Below are positions 18,050 through 26,897 of a DNA stretch of 64,000 nt, piece by piece. The translations under genes were made by a program, and so were the position numbers. Within the stretch, counting starts at the first letter, position 1, and each line of letters starts with the position of its first letter. Source of the DNA: Thiosulfatimonas sediminis (GTDB taxonomy: Bacteria > Pseudomonadota > Gammaproteobacteria > Thiomicrospirales > Thiomicrospiraceae); the NCBI RefSeq assembly GCF_011398355.1, contig NZ_AP021889.1, positions 1,178,001 to 1,242,000 on the forward strand. The letters run 5' to 3'. Below the pieces are notes generated by a model. It ran no database searches and was not told where the DNA came from. It saw nothing but the letters and a program-made list of their open reading frames with translations.

Positions 18050-19165
18050 ATGCCATTAAACACCATTGAAGAACTGATTGAAGATTATAAACAAGGCAAA
18101 ATGGTCATCCTGATGGATGATGAAGATCGCGAAAACGAAGGTGATTTATTGGTCTCAGCGCAAACCGTTACGCCAGAGGACATTAACTTTATGGCGCGTT
18201 ACGGGCGTGGGTTAATCTGTTTGACCATGACGCGCGACCGTTGCAATCAATTGCATTTACCGCTGATGGTGCATAACAACACCGATCCGCACGGGACTAA
18301 TTTCACCGTTTCAATTGAAGCGGCGCAAGGGGTGACCACGGGTATCTCTGCAGCCGATCGTGCGGTGACTGTGCGCACGGCGGTAAAAGCAGGCGCGGGT
18401 CCGCAAGATATTGTTACGCCAGGGCATATTTTTCCGTTAATGGCTCAGCCTGGAGGTGTTCTAACACGTGCAGGGCATACTGAAGCCGGTTGTGATTTAG
18501 CGCGTTTATCGGGTTTTGAGCCGGCCTCGGTGATTGTCGAAATTATGAATGAAGATGGTTCGATGGCGCGTCGTGATGATTTAGAAGCTTATGCAGCTGA
18601 GCATCAGTTGAAAATTGGTACTATTGCCGATTTGATTCAGTATCGTCTAAAAAACGAAAAAACCATTGAACGTGTTTCGGAATGTAAATTGCCGACTCAA
18701 TACGGCGAGTTTCGCTTGATTGGTTATCAGGATATTCTTGACCAAAAAGCGCATTTTGCATTGGTCTACGGCAAGGTCGATACCGATGCGCCGGTGGCAG
18801 TGCGCGTGCATATGCTGGATACCTTGTGTGATGTGTTCGGTTCGCAACGTCCAGAATGCGGTTGGAGTTTGCAAGCCGCGATGCAGCAAATTGTTGCGGA
18901 AGGCGCAGGGGCGATTATTGTGTTGCGTAAACATGAAGATGCCACCGAACTCTTAGATAAGATTCAGCATTATCAAATGAAAGATTTGGGGGTGAAGATT
19001 CCAGAAAGCAGTCATCCAGACGATACCAAAACTTACGGTTTAGGTGCGCAAATTATTGCAGATTTAGGAATGCGTAAACTGAATGTCATCGGCTCAGCAA
19101 TGAAGATGACTGCGTTAAGCGGCTTTGGTTTAGAAGTTTGTCAAGTGCTTGAGAAAAAAGGTTAA
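18050..19165 (+). CDS. ribBA: 3,4-DHBP synthase with degenerate GTP cyclohydrolase II-like domain (RibBX type)
   Basis: The 371-aa product has two domains. Residues 1-200 are an intact 3,4-dihydroxy-2-butanone 4-phosphate synthase, with [11 protein letters not shown] (23-33), HGTNFTV, and [15 protein letters not shown]. Residues 205-371 have the RibA fold but lack its chemistry. Aligned to E. coli RibA, two of three zinc cysteines are Asp257 and Pro268 (only Cys270 remains), and the catalytic QEGRGIGL segment reads KHEDATEL. This is the pattern described for RibBX proteins of proteobacteria. Functional GTP cyclohydrolase II must then be encoded elsewhere. It is coupled to ribE and 116 nt from ribH. 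Confidence 0.93.
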   Translation: MPLNTIEELIEDYKQGKMVILMDDEDRENEGDLLVSAQTVTPEDINFMARYGRGLICLTMTRDRCNQLHLPLMVHNNTDPHGTNFTVSIEAAQGVTTGISAADRAVTVRTAVKAGAGPQDIVTPGHIFPLMAQPGGVLTRAGHTEAGCDLARLSGFEPASVIVEIMNEDGSMARRDDLEAYAAEHQLKIGTIADLIQYRLKNEKTIERVSECKLPTQYGEFRLIGYQDILDQKAHFALVYGKVDTDAPVAVRVHMLDTLCDVFGSQRPECGWSLQAAMQQIVAEGAGAIIVLRKHEDATELLDKIQHYQMKDLGVKIPESSHPDDTKTYGLGAQIIADLGMRKLNVIGSAMKMTALSGFGLEVCQVLEKKG

Positions 19166-19281
19166 ACCTTTAGCGACCATTTACCCAGCTTTTGTGGCAA
19201 AATAAGCGGCTGCTATTCAGCGTCGTTTAAATAGCGCAACTATCAAAAACAAAAAACAAAAAATAAGAGGCTCAGGAAAAC

Positions 19282-19743
19282 ATGAAAATGATTGAAGGGA
19301 ACCTATCTGCACAAGATATGAAAATCGGTTTTGTGGTGACACGTTGGAACAGTTTTATCGTTGATCACTTGGTAAAAGGTTCAGTTGAAACCATCGAACG
19401 TCACGGTGGTTCTGCAGAGAATATTACTCAGGTTATGGTTCCTGGTGCTTTTGAAGTGCCTTTGGCGGTTGAAAAAATGGCGGCTTCGGGAAAATACGAT
19501 GCGATTGTGGCTCTGGGTGCGGTCATTCAAGGTGGTACGCCACATTTTGATTTTGTTGCTGGTGAAGCGGTAAAAGGTATCAGTCAAGTCATGTTGAAAC
19601 ACGGCGTGCCGGTAGCGTTTGGAATCTTAACGGTCAATTCGATTGAGCAAGCGATTGAGCGTTCTGGTACTAAGATGGGGAACAAGGGTGAAGAAGCCAC
19701 TCTTGCTGCCATTGAAATGGTTAATGTATTGAAGCAAATTTAA
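19282..19743 (+). CDS. ribH: 6,7-dimethyl-8-ribityllumazine synthase
   Basis: Lumazine synthase (153 aa) condenses the RibD product (dephosphorylated) with dihydroxybutanone phosphate. Family motifs are [43 protein letters not shown] with the catalytic His, and [26 protein letters not shown] precedes the ATG. Its stop overlaps the nusB ATG (TAATG). The order ribH-nusB is highly conserved in proteobacteria. Confidence 0.97.
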   Translation: MKMIEGNLSAQDMKIGFVVTRWNSFIVDHLVKGSVETIERHGGSAENITQVMVPGAFEVPLAVEKMAASGKYDAIVALGAVIQGGTPHFDFVAGEAVKGISQVMLKHGVPVAFGILTVNSIEQAIERSGTKMGNKGEEATLAAIEMVNVLKQI

Positions 19744-20231
19744 TGAATATTAGTGACTCTATTCTGCCTGGACAAGGCGTTGAAATCGAAGAAAATGAAG
19801 CGCCGCTTAGTCCTCGTAGCCAAGCGCGTCGTGCAGCGATGCAAGCACTTTACCAATGGCAGATGACCAATACCGAAGTGTTGAAAATCATGCAACAGTT
19901 CAGTGAAGACGGCTATCTTGAAAAAGTTGATTTTGACTTTTTTAAAGATCTACTGTATTCCATCACTGGTGATGCTGAAGAGCTGGATGCGTTGTTTGCC
20001 GAGTTTATTGATCGTGATTTAAAACGTTTAGATCCAGTGGAGCGTGCGATATTACGTATCGGTGTTTATGAATTGCGCTCGAAAATCGAAATTCCGTATC
20101 GAGTGGTGATTAACGAAGCGGTTGAGTTGGCTAAGCGTTTTGGTGCGGATGAAGGTCACAAGTTTGTTAATGGTGTACTTGATAAGGTGGCGAAACAGCT
20201 GCGTGAGCTTGAAGTTTCTGTGCAAGCGTAA
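19743..20231 (+). CDS. nusB: Transcription antitermination factor NusB
   Basis: An all-helical 162-aa protein that binds boxA RNA with NusE (S10) in rRNA antitermination. Recognisable parts are SPRSQARRAAMQALYQWQ at the N-terminus, DRDLKRLDPVERAILRIGVYEL in the middle and VINEAVELAKRFGADEGHKFVNGVLDKV at the end. It overlaps ribH by one base and is followed by an intrinsic terminator at 20265. Confidence 0.96.
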   Translation: MNISDSILPGQGVEIEENEAPLSPRSQARRAAMQALYQWQMTNTEVLKIMQQFSEDGYLEKVDFDFFKDLLYSITGDAEELDALFAEFIDRDLKRLDPVERAILRIGVYELRSKIEIPYRVVINEAVELAKRFGADEGHKFVNGVLDKVAKQLRELEVSVQA

Positions 20232-20264
20232 TGTAAACCGCTCTAATTGAGTATTATTGATAAG

Positions 20265-20283
20265 CCCTCGCAAGAGGGTTTTT
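20265..20283 (+). terminator. Terminator between nusB and thiL
   Basis: CCCTC-GCAA-GAGGG with flanking A/T pairs and a five-T tail lies 33 nt after the nusB stop and 18 nt before the thiL ATG. It would end or attenuate rib-nusB transcription before thiL. Confidence 0.8.
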
Positions 20284-20301
20284 CTGTTTTTGGGTGTGTG
20301 G

Positions 20302-21339
20302 ATGGAATTTGATTTAATTAACTGTTATTTCGCGCCTTTGGGTTTGTCGCAGAGTTCAGAACAAGCGGCACTGGATGGAACGGATATCGGCATTGGTGAT
20401 GATGGTGCTGTGTTGAGCGTGCCAGCTGGTAAGCAGTTGGTGGTCGTAACAGACACTTTAGTCAGCGGGGTGCATTTTCCGGAAAATACTTGTGCTTATG
20501 ATGTTGCTTGGAAAGCATTGGCGGTTAATTTAAGTGATTTGGCTGCTATGGCAGCGACCCCTTTTGCTTATTCGTTGGGTTTGAGTCTGCCGACAGAGTG
20601 TGCAACGAATCAAGATTGGATGGCTGATTTCGCCCTTGGTTTTGCCGATTTAGTGGCTTCTACAGGCTTGTCTATTGCTTTGATCGGGGGTGATACCACG
20701 CGTTCTAAGGTTTTAACGCTTACTGTCAGTGCCAAAGGATGGGTTGATTACGGTCAGGCGATATTACGCAGTGGTGCTCAGGAGGGCGATTATATTGTGG
20801 TGAGTGGTGTTTTGGGTGAGGGTGCATTGGGTCTTCAAGTCGCGTTACATCAAATTCCGATGGGTTTATCTGCCCAGCAGAAACAAGCTGCACTGGATTA
20901 TCTAAATCGTCCACAACCGCAATTGCTTTTGGGGGAATTGTTGTCAGGGGTTGCGCACAGTGCCATAGATATTTCGGATGGTCTTTTGCAAGATCTTGGG
21001 CATATTCTGAAGAGTTCCAACAAAAAGCAGCGTTTATTGGGTGAGACAAAAGTGTTGGGCGCGCACATTGAGTTGGATAGGTTGCCGCTTTCCGCTGGTA
21101 TGCAGGCGCTATTTGCAGAGAATGAAAATTGGGCATGGCCTTTGAGTGGTGGTGATGATTATCAGCTTTGTTTTACGATTAGTGCGGAAGCTTTAGCGCC
21201 ATTATTGGCTGTGGCGCAGCAGAATACCATTCCGTTAAGCGTGATTGGTCAGATAAACGATCGAGGTAAGATAGAGGCGAGTTTGCGTGGTCAACCATTC
21301 GCGTTGGATGCGATGCTCGCTGGTTTTCAGCACTTTTAG
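20302..21339 (+). CDS. thiL: Thiamine-monophosphate kinase
   Basis: ThiL (345 aa) phosphorylates thiamine phosphate to the active diphosphate. Characteristic stretches are IGIGDDGAVLSVPAGKQLVVVTDTLVSGVHF (split here between the N-terminal acidic metal site and the VTDTL strand), DVAWKALAVNLSDLAAM, LIGGDTTRS and SGGDDYQLCF. I chose the ATG at 20302 because the earlier in-frame ATG lies inside the terminator hairpin and its extra residues are not family-like. The Shine-Dalgarno is weak. In E. coli pgpA follows thiL; here pgpA is about 31 kb away. Confidence 0.93.
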   Translation: MEFDLINCYFAPLGLSQSSEQAALDGTDIGIGDDGAVLSVPAGKQLVVVTDTLVSGVHFPENTCAYDVAWKALAVNLSDLAAMAATPFAYSLGLSLPTECATNQDWMADFALGFADLVASTGLSIALIGGDTTRSKVLTLTVSAKGWVDYGQAILRSGAQEGDYIVVSGVLGEGALGLQVALHQIPMGLSAQQKQAALDYLNRPQPQLLLGELLSGVAHSAIDISDGLLQDLGHILKSSNKKQRLLGETKVLGAHIELDRLPLSAGMQALFAENENWAWPLSGGDDYQLCFTISAEALAPLLAVAQQNTIPLSVIGQINDRGKIEASLRGQPFALDAMLAGFQHF

Positions 21340-21370
21340 TCGCCAATTTTGTGATTGAGTCGCGTAGACA

Positions 21371-21396
21371 ATAATCCCACCGTAAGGTGGGATTAT
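21371..21396. terminator. Hairpin between convergent thiL and aroG
   Basis: A perfect 11-bp stem (ATAATCCCACC with GGTGGGATTAT) and a GTAA loop sit between two convergent stops. T-tracts are poor on both sides, but the position suits a shared terminator. Confidence 0.7.
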
Positions 21397-21424
21397 TCAG
21401 GAGTGTGTTGCTCGTGGTGCGTGT

Positions 21425-22495
21425 TTACCGTGCGGTTTTTTCGCGACGACTGCGCACCCCTTGTGCCAGCATATTAAGTAATTCAAGGCTGGTATCCCAG
21501 TCAATACAGGCGTCAGTAATACTCTGGCCGTAATTGAGTTGCTTGCCTGGGTGGACGTCTTGACGGCCGCCAACCAAGTGGCTCTCAACCATGGCGCCCA
21601 TAATTTCAGGATTGCCATTTTCCAACTGTTCTTGAATGGATTTTGCGACAATCATTTGGCGGTTATGGTCTTTCTGACTGTTGGCGTGGCTACAGTCAAT
21701 CATCAGCTTGCTTTGTACATTGGCATCTTTTAGCTGTTTGACCGCTTCGGCGACAAACGGCGCTTCGTAGTTCGGGCCATCGTTGCCACCGCGCAGAATC
21801 ACGTGACAGTCGTGGTTGCCATTGGTTTCAAAAATGGCGGAGTGGCCATCTTTTGTGAGTGACATGAAAATATGTGGATTATTCGCGGCACGAATGGCGT
21901 CAACAGCAATGCGGAAACTGCCATCGGTACCATTTTTAAAGCCGACCGGGCAAGATAGGCCAGATGCCAGTTCACGGTGACCTTGGCTTTCGGTGGTGCG
22001 AGCGCCAATCGCTCCCCATGAAATTAGGTCGGAGATATATTGTGGAGAAATCAGGTCTAAGAACTCAGTCGCTGCTGGCACGCCTAGGTTGTTGATGTCG
22101 CACAGAAGTTTTCGCGCTAATCCTAAGCCTTTGTTGATTTCAAAAGACTCGTCCAGATTTGGGTCGTTAATTAGACCTTTCCAGCCAACGGTAGTGCGTG
22201 GTTTTTCAAAATACACGCGCATCACTATCAGTAAATCTTCTTTATGTGTTTCGATTTGCCCTTTGAGTTGCGCGGCGTAATCACGCGCAGCCGCAGGGTC
22301 GTGAATCGAGCATGGGCCTATGATTACCAGTAGACGATCATCACGACCAGCAAGAATGTTATGAATTTGCTGACGCGTATCATAGACGGTGCTTGAAGCG
22401 AAATCGCTCATCGGGTAGAGTTCATGTAACTCGCGCGGCGAACGCACTTCGGTGATGTTTTTGATACGTAAATCGTCAGTCTGATACTTGCTCAT
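21425..22495 (-). CDS. aroG: 3-deoxy-7-phosphoheptulonate synthase, class I (AroG-like)
   Basis: DAHP synthase (356 aa) condenses PEP and erythrose 4-phosphate, the first shikimate step. It follows E. coli AroG closely: YQTDDLRIKNI, VIIGPCSIHDP, MRVYFEKPRTTVGWKGLIND, SWGAIGARTTESQGHRELAS, CPVGFKNGTDGS and MIDCSHANS. These contain the PEP-binding Lys and the metal-binding Cys, His, Glu and Asp residues. Which aromatic amino acid inhibits it cannot be read reliably. It has its own promoter region (22496-22768) shared with the divergent DUF3579 gene. Confidence 0.95.
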   Translation of the reverse strand: MSKYQTDDLRIKNITEVRSPRELHELYPMSDFASSTVYDTRQQIHNILAGRDDRLLVIIGPCSIHDPAAARDYAAQLKGQIETHKEDLLIVMRVYFEKPRTTVGWKGLINDPNLDESFEINKGLGLARKLLCDINNLGVPAATEFLDLISPQYISDLISWGAIGARTTESQGHRELASGLSCPVGFKNGTDGSFRIAVDAIRAANNPHIFMSLTKDGHSAIFETNGNHDCHVILRGGNDGPNYEAPFVAEAVKQLKDANVQSKLMIDCSHANSQKDHNRQMIVAKSIQEQLENGNPEIMGAMVESHLVGGRQDVHPGKQLNYGQSITDACIDWDTSLELLNMLAQGVRSRREKTAR

Positions 22496-22768
22496 TGTGT
22501 ACTTCTTTTAGTGGTGTAATCGGCTGGTTTAGCGATTGATCGACTGGATAAAATCGCTGAAAAACCTGAAAAACAATTAAGCCGCTTATTATGCCATTAA
22601 CCACCCCGTTTGGGGAGGGAATCCGTAAAACTTTACCGCCAAAGGTTGCCGTTGTGGTCTGTTTGGATGAATTAAAAAGAGGGTGTTTTCAATCTGTCTT
22701 ATTAAGATTGCTTATTGTTGTAATAGATAAAAATAATCGGCCCAGACTCTCGGATTTCACTGGGGATA

Positions 22769-23140
22769 GTGTTAAAATCCCCGACAATTTTAGAAAATGC
22801 TTATGGGCAGCGTCGAGTGCATTGTAAATATATCATTCAAGGAATGACCGAAGATGGTCGTAAATTCCGACCTAGTGACTGGATTGACAGAATATCATCC
22901 ATGGGGGCCAGTTTTGGCGATTCGCACCGTTTGGTGTATTCCGATTTGCTTCATCCAGAACTTTTCGAAGGCCAGAAATGTTTGATGATTGACACTGAAT
23001 TGGAGATAAAAAACCCAAACATGTTTAGTTATGTGATGAATTTTGTCAAGAGCAATGGTTTGGTGATGTTGCAGGTGTGTCAGAACGATGAGGGTGTATG
23101 GTCCACCATAAGCTCGAAAGATAAAGATGCTGATAAATAA
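22769..23140 (+). CDS. DUF3579 family protein
   Basis: The core KYIIQGMTEDGRKFRPSDWIDRISS, the mid segment HPELFEGQKCLMIDTELE and the end MFSYVMNFVKSNGLVMLQV fit the DUF3579 family of short proteobacterial proteins of unknown function. The start is uncertain: GTG at 22769 has GGGGAT just upstream; GTG at 22817 would keep the family core; the first ATG (22844) would cut into it. No signal peptide or membrane helix is visible. It ends with a strong terminator and appears monocistronic. Confidence 0.75.
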   Translation: MLKSPTILENAYGQRRVHCKYIIQGMTEDGRKFRPSDWIDRISSMGASFGDSHRLVYSDLLHPELFEGQKCLMIDTELEIKNPNMFSYVMNFVKSNGLVMLQVCQNDEGVWSTISSKDKDADK

Positions 23141-23157
23141 GCGATCTTTTCTACTTT

Positions 23158-23182
23158 AAAACCGGCTTAATGCCGGTTTTTT
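23158..23182 (+). terminator. Terminator of the DUF3579 gene
   Basis: A perfect 9-bp stem (AAAACCGGC with GCCGGTTTT) and 5-nt loop with a T-run lie 17 nt after the stop. Confidence 0.88.
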
Positions 23183-23201
23183 AATTTTAAGGCGTTGCAG
23201 C

Positions 23202-23285
23202 AAAGTTATGGTTGATTTCAGCGCGGCGTTCGCTATTTTTTCAGGTTCAGAGATGAGAGCAAGTAATCGCTTCGCTCAGGTTAAT
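23202..23285 (+). repeat. Dispersed intergenic repeat, copy C (5' half)
   Basis: Shares TTGATTTCAGCGCGG, a T-run, a TTCAGAGATGA segment and GCTCAGGTTAA with copy B (51551-51688) in the same order and spacing. Only the first 85 bp are recognisable; the 3' half is absent or too diverged. Confidence 0.6.
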
Positions 23286-23381
23286 CCTTCCTTTTAGAAT
23301 TTGCTCTTAGCAATTACGTGATGCGTTGAGCGGGGGTGTTCTAGGCGCCAAGAAGTAGTAGCAACAGTATTTAGGGGTTTC

Positions 23382-24197
23382 TTAAAGGATTTCGCTTCCA
23401 AAAAAGAGGGTCACTAATCCGCCGAGCGCCAGATATGGGCCAAATGCAAATGGGGCGTCATGCGGACGGATTTTAAGCAGTGCAAGGCTTAATCCAATAA
23501 GGATGCTGCTGAGTGCGGCAATAAAGATGATTTGCGCAATCGCGAGAGCGCCAAACCAAGCCCCGAGTGCGGCAAGCATTTTGAAATCACCATAACCCAT
23601 GCCTTCTTTGCCGGTCAGTAGACGGAAGCTATGGAATACGCTCCATAATAATAGATAGCCCAAAGCAGCGCCCCATACCGCTAATTCTAAAGTGGTGAAC
23701 ATGCTTTGGGTATTGAGAAGTAAGCCAATCCAAAGTAGCGGAAAACTTAGGTTGTCCAAAATGAGTTGGTGTTCTATGTCGATTACCGTGATGGCGATAA
23801 GTAGCCAGCAAAATATAAGTGCTGCGAACCCTTCTAAGCTAAATCCAAAATACAGCAGCGTTGTCGCGGTCAAAATGGCTGAGGCAAGTTCAATCAGTGG
23901 GTAGCGTTTGGATATTGGTGTGTGGCAGTGGTGGCATTTCCCTTTGCTGTAGAGCCAGCTAAATAATGGAATTAAGCGGTACCATGGCAATTCGGTATGG
24001 CAGTTTGGGCAGCGCGACCGGCCAGTGCTAATGATGCGGTAGTGCGCAGTGTTTTCGTCTTCAGCAAACAGGCTTAGCGGCATGCGCCAAGTAAGCATGC
24101 TTAGGAAACTGCCGATAATCAGTCCGAGGATAATGCCGAACAGGGCGCTAAGGATCGGGGGTAAAGTGAGTAATGGAGTGCTAAATTCAGCCGGCAT
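23382..24197 (-). CDS. pilD: Type IV prepilin peptidase / N-methyltransferase PilD
   Basis: A polytopic inner-membrane aspartyl protease (271 aa). It cleaves type IV prepilins and type II secretion pseudopilins and methylates the new N-terminus. The N-terminal cytoplasmic domain carries two zinc-type Cys pairs (CPNC and CHHC). The second part has about six helices with the catalytic Asp in a VIDIEHQ loop and the GxGD motif GMGYGDFKML. The N-terminus GSFLSMLTWRMP is typical. No pil genes are adjacent, so it is an orphan locus. A GCAAATCT/AGATTTGC inverted repeat lies just upstream (24211-24236). Confidence 0.94.
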   Translation of the reverse strand: MPAEFSTPLLTLPPILSALFGIILGLIIGSFLSMLTWRMPLSLFAEDENTAHYRIISTGRSRCPNCHTELPWYRLIPLFSWLYSKGKCHHCHTPISKRYPLIELASAILTATTLLYFGFSLEGFAALIFCWLLIAITVIDIEHQLILDNLSFPLLWIGLLLNTQSMFTTLELAVWGAALGYLLLWSVFHSFRLLTGKEGMGYGDFKMLAALGAWFGALAIAQIIFIAALSSILIGLSLALLKIRPHDAPFAFGPYLALGGLVTLFFGSEIL

Positions 24198-24210
24198 TTT
24201 CGGAGTCCGT

Positions 24211-24236
24211 GCAAATCTAAAGATTAAAAGATTTGC
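24211..24236. repeat. Inverted repeat upstream of pilD
   Basis: GCAAATCT and AGATTTGC form a perfect 8-bp inverted repeat with a 10-nt centre, 14 nt upstream of the pilD ATG. It could be a leader hairpin or an operator. Confidence 0.4.
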
Positions 24237-24409
24237 TCATGCTAAGAGTAAGGTTGTGAAAGGTCAAGTTTTGCCGCTTGCAAAGCTGGTGTAAGCGACA
24301 AAGCATTGAGCGGGTCGGGGACACTGTATCAATTGAATCAGATTGACGCCGAATTGGCATTTTGTCGTTCTGTGTTTTGCTGTGGCTAATCGGATTTAAT
24401 TGCGCTTTT

Positions 24410-24790
24410 TTAGTTTTCGGTGTAGATAACGCAATTGCGTTCATTTTCCCAGACGGTGATGCTGTGCATTTGTACGGTCTGTGAGCCAATTCGTGCAGCA
24501 ATTTGCTGATACAGGTAAGCGGCAATATTTTCAGCGGTTGGGTTTGTGCTTGCAAAGTGTGGGTGGTCGTTCAAATAGGTGTGGTCAAGTTCCTTAATCA
24601 CTTCTTTTGCGTGACGTTTAATCTCTTTAAAATCAACAACCATGCCAATTTCATTCAGTTTCGAGCCGACAATTTGTACTTCAATTTTCCAGTTGTGGCC
24701 ATGAAGTTTGGCGCAGTCGCCTGGGTAGCCGCGTAGCGTGTGCGCCGCTGCGAAATCCAGCATCGTTTTTAGAACAAATTGTTGTGCCAT
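24410..24790 (-). CDS. queD: 6-carboxy-5,6,7,8-tetrahydropterin synthase QueD
   Basis: The 126-aa QueD/PTPS-family enzyme makes 6-carboxytetrahydropterin in queuosine (preQ0) synthesis. The zinc and catalytic residues are visible: AAHTLRGYPGDCAKLHGHNWKIEV contains the Cys and HGH, with the first zinc His in the AAH segment. VDFKEIK and LDHTYLND are further family blocks. It is separate from queC (38582), the next enzyme needed for the same pathway. The frame is monocistronic by spacing. Confidence 0.93.
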   Translation of the reverse strand: MAQQFVLKTMLDFAAAHTLRGYPGDCAKLHGHNWKIEVQIVGSKLNEIGMVVDFKEIKRHAKEVIKELDHTYLNDHPHFASTNPTAENIAAYLYQQIAARIGSQTVQMHSITVWENERNCVIYTEN

Positions 24791-24904
24791 GCAAGTCTTC
24801 TCAAAAAATAGTTAAGCCTTTAATTATATCCGATTTGAGATGTAAAAATAAAGCTAAGTCTCTGAAATTCTGTCTCTTTTTTCCTTTGTTCGGCACTGTG
24901 TCAA

Positions 24905-25786
24905 TTAATATTTACGCAGTGCAATGTAATCGGTTAATTGCCATAAAAACTCATTTTCGAAGGGCAGTCTTTGTAAGGCTTTTTTAGCCTCGATAATCAG
25001 ATTGTCGCGATAGGTTTTGGCTTTTTCTAAACCAAGTAATTTTGGGTAGGTGGATTTGTCGGCACTTTCATCTGAGCCTTGTGGTTTACCAAGGGTTTCG
25101 GTGTCGCTTTCGATGTCTAAAATATCGTCATGCACTTGAAATGCCAAGCCAAGTGAACGCGCATAATGGCTTAAATCGGCTTTGATTTCGTTATAAGCGG
25201 GGTGTTGGCAACCCGCCATGAGTAATGCGGCTTCAAAAAGTGCGCCTGTTTTTAGTTGGTGCATATTTTCAAGTTTGGTCTGCTCAGGTAAGCAGCCAGC
25301 TGAGTCGATGTCAATTTGTTGTCCGCCAATCATGCCGCAGGCACCGGCGGCTTTGCTCAGGATGCGAATCATTTCGATTTTGTCGTCTGCGCTGAGGGGT
25401 TCTGCATTGCTGAGAATTTCAAATGCTAGGGTTTGCTGAGCGTCACCGACAAGGATGGCGGTTGCTTCGTCAAACTGAATGTGTGTGGTTGCTTTGCCTC
25501 GTCTTAAGTCGTCATCATCCATTGCTGGCAAATCATCATGTACGAGCGAATAACAATGGATTAGTTCAATCGCGGCAGCGGGTGCGTCCAAATTTTCGGA
25601 AGGGATTTTTAGTGCTTCTCCGCAGGCATACAGTAACGCGGGACGGATTCTTTTGCCTTGTTCCAAAGTCGCATACTCCAAGGCTTGTTGTAGTTTTTCT
25701 GGACAAGCCTGATGTTTCAGTTGCTGTAAATGGATGCATAGCACCTGATTAATTCGGTGTTGATATTGACTAAGTTGCTTCTGCAA
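24905..25786 (-). CDS. ispA: Farnesyl diphosphate synthase IspA
   Basis: Short-chain trans-prenyltransferase (293 aa) making geranyl and farnesyl diphosphate. The two Asp-rich motifs are DDLPAMDDDDLRRG and DDILDIESDTETLGK, with GKRIRPALLYACGEAL upstream for IPP binding. Two residues between the aspartates of the first motif (DDDD block) mark the bacterial FPP type. It is not next to xseB or dxs as in E. coli. The upstream 275 nt, shared with the divergent CBS gene, hold no clear feature. Confidence 0.94.
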   Translation of the reverse strand: MQKQLSQYQHRINQVLCIHLQQLKHQACPEKLQQALEYATLEQGKRIRPALLYACGEALKIPSENLDAPAAAIELIHCYSLVHDDLPAMDDDDLRRGKATTHIQFDEATAILVGDAQQTLAFEILSNAEPLSADDKIEMIRILSKAAGACGMIGGQQIDIDSAGCLPEQTKLENMHQLKTGALFEAALLMAGCQHPAYNEIKADLSHYARSLGLAFQVHDDILDIESDTETLGKPQGSDESADKSTYPKLLGLEKAKTYRDNLIIEAKKALQRLPFENEFLWQLTDYIALRKY

Positions 25787-26067
25787 AATGATTTCCTGAA
25801 TCTGGAGTTTACTAAGGAAGACGAGAATAAGTCAGCAAGGGTTTGGTTGTCTTTTTTTGCCAAATACTTGATATGGCGGCAGTCCGTTATCTTGACGTAG
25901 TCACTGCCTTCCTCTTGATTGAGATTACGTGAACTTATTCTGTGCTTGCGTATGGCAGGCATTGTAAATAAAGGTGTGGCACTTGCCAAATAAATAGCGC
26001 TACAAAAAAGACATTTTCGGCCGATAATATTTATTATTGTTTACGTACAAATAAGGAGTGCTTGCTG

Positions 26068-26691
26068 ATGTTTGTGGTCTATAGCCCGGAAGGTCAATCC
26101 TTGGCGGCCTCGGCGCAAAATTTGTCGATGTTGCGAGTAGATCCTTCTAAACGCATTAATAAAATTGAAGACGCTTGGTTGGATGAGTTGCAGCCGGATG
26201 AAAAGTCTTTGTTAGGACAGTCATCTAAGGCTTTACAGGCTTATCAGCAGAATCGTAAAGAGTCACAGCATCGAGTCGTTGTTAAGGTACTTGAAATTAT
26301 GTCTGAGCCTTTGATTAGCATTCATCAACAAGCTGATTTGGCTCAGGCGTTTGCACGGATGGCAGAGATGAAAATTAATTATCTGCCGGTCTTGGATGAC
26401 CGAAGATTGATTGGTTTGTTGACCCGCGAGCAGCTGCTACGCAAGGTGTTGATTGGCGATGATGGTGCTTTAGAGTTTGGTGGCGAAAAACCGGTGTTCG
26501 AGATCATGCAGAGGCAGGTGGTGACCACCGATTTGTCGACCGATATTCGCCAGGTAGCACAGGTATTTACACAGTATAATTTGGGGGCTTTGGTGATTAT
26601 GGATGCCTTTAAACATCCTGTGGGGATAGTGACGCGCGGTGATTTAATTAAGCGTTTGGCAAAAGAGCCGCCACTGGAGCTCTACGTTTAA
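26068..26691 (+). CDS. CBS-domain pair protein
   Basis: A 207-aa cytoplasmic protein. The first 75 residues are not recognisable. Residues 75-205 form two CBS repeats (VLEIMSEPLISIHQQADLAQAF...VLDDRRLIGLLTRE and IMQRQVVTTDLSTDIRQVAQVF...PVGIVTRGDLIKRL). Such pairs usually bind adenine nucleotides and regulate a partner, but no effector domain is present. I chose the ATG at 26068 because AAGGAG lies 9 nt upstream; a TTG at 26062 would be too close. Confidence 0.85.
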   Translation: MFVVYSPEGQSLAASAQNLSMLRVDPSKRINKIEDAWLDELQPDEKSLLGQSSKALQAYQQNRKESQHRVVVKVLEIMSEPLISIHQQADLAQAFARMAEMKINYLPVLDDRRLIGLLTREQLLRKVLIGDDGALEFGGEKPVFEIMQRQVVTTDLSTDIRQVAQVFTQYNLGALVIMDAFKHPVGIVTRGDLIKRLAKEPPLELYV

Positions 26692-26833
26692 GAAGCTTCT
26701 TCACTGTCGCGATGTTGATTCATTTCGAGGCTTGTCCTGAAATTACTTTTTGTCGCGCCTCACCTAAGCTTAATGAAAGTTGATTCTGTAGTTGCTTAGC
26801 GCGTTTTGATTTAAAAACTTCCTGCCTTTCCTT

Positions 26834-26862
26834 TTCAAATCGAGCCAAGATTCCTTTATAAT
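26834..26862 (+). promoter_or_regulatory. Likely promoter of the DUF502-aspS-nadA region
   Basis: TTCAAA (26834-26839) and a perfect TATAAT (26857-26862) with 17-bp spacing lie upstream of the DUF502 gene. The -35 is weak. Confidence 0.5.
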
Positions 26863-26897
26863 GTGTCGTTTATATTTTAATGGCCTTGGAATCTGAT

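Noticed and set aside
17233-19189. The 12-mer CATTTACCCAGC occurring at 17233 and 19178
   Set aside because: One copy is coding (ribD end), flanks do not match, and a 12-mer repeat in a region of this size can arise by chance.
19199-19230. Further copy of the dispersed repeat downstream of ribBA
   Set aside because: Only AAATAAGC and TTCAGC match, too little to separate from chance.
22591-22827. A 78-codon frame in the aroG/DUF3579 divergent region
   Set aside because: No ribosome site, no recognisable family, and it overlaps the start of the DUF3579 gene in another frame.
25717-25989. A 90-codon minus-strand frame upstream of ispA
   Set aside because: It overlaps the ispA start, has no Shine-Dalgarno and no family-like sequence.
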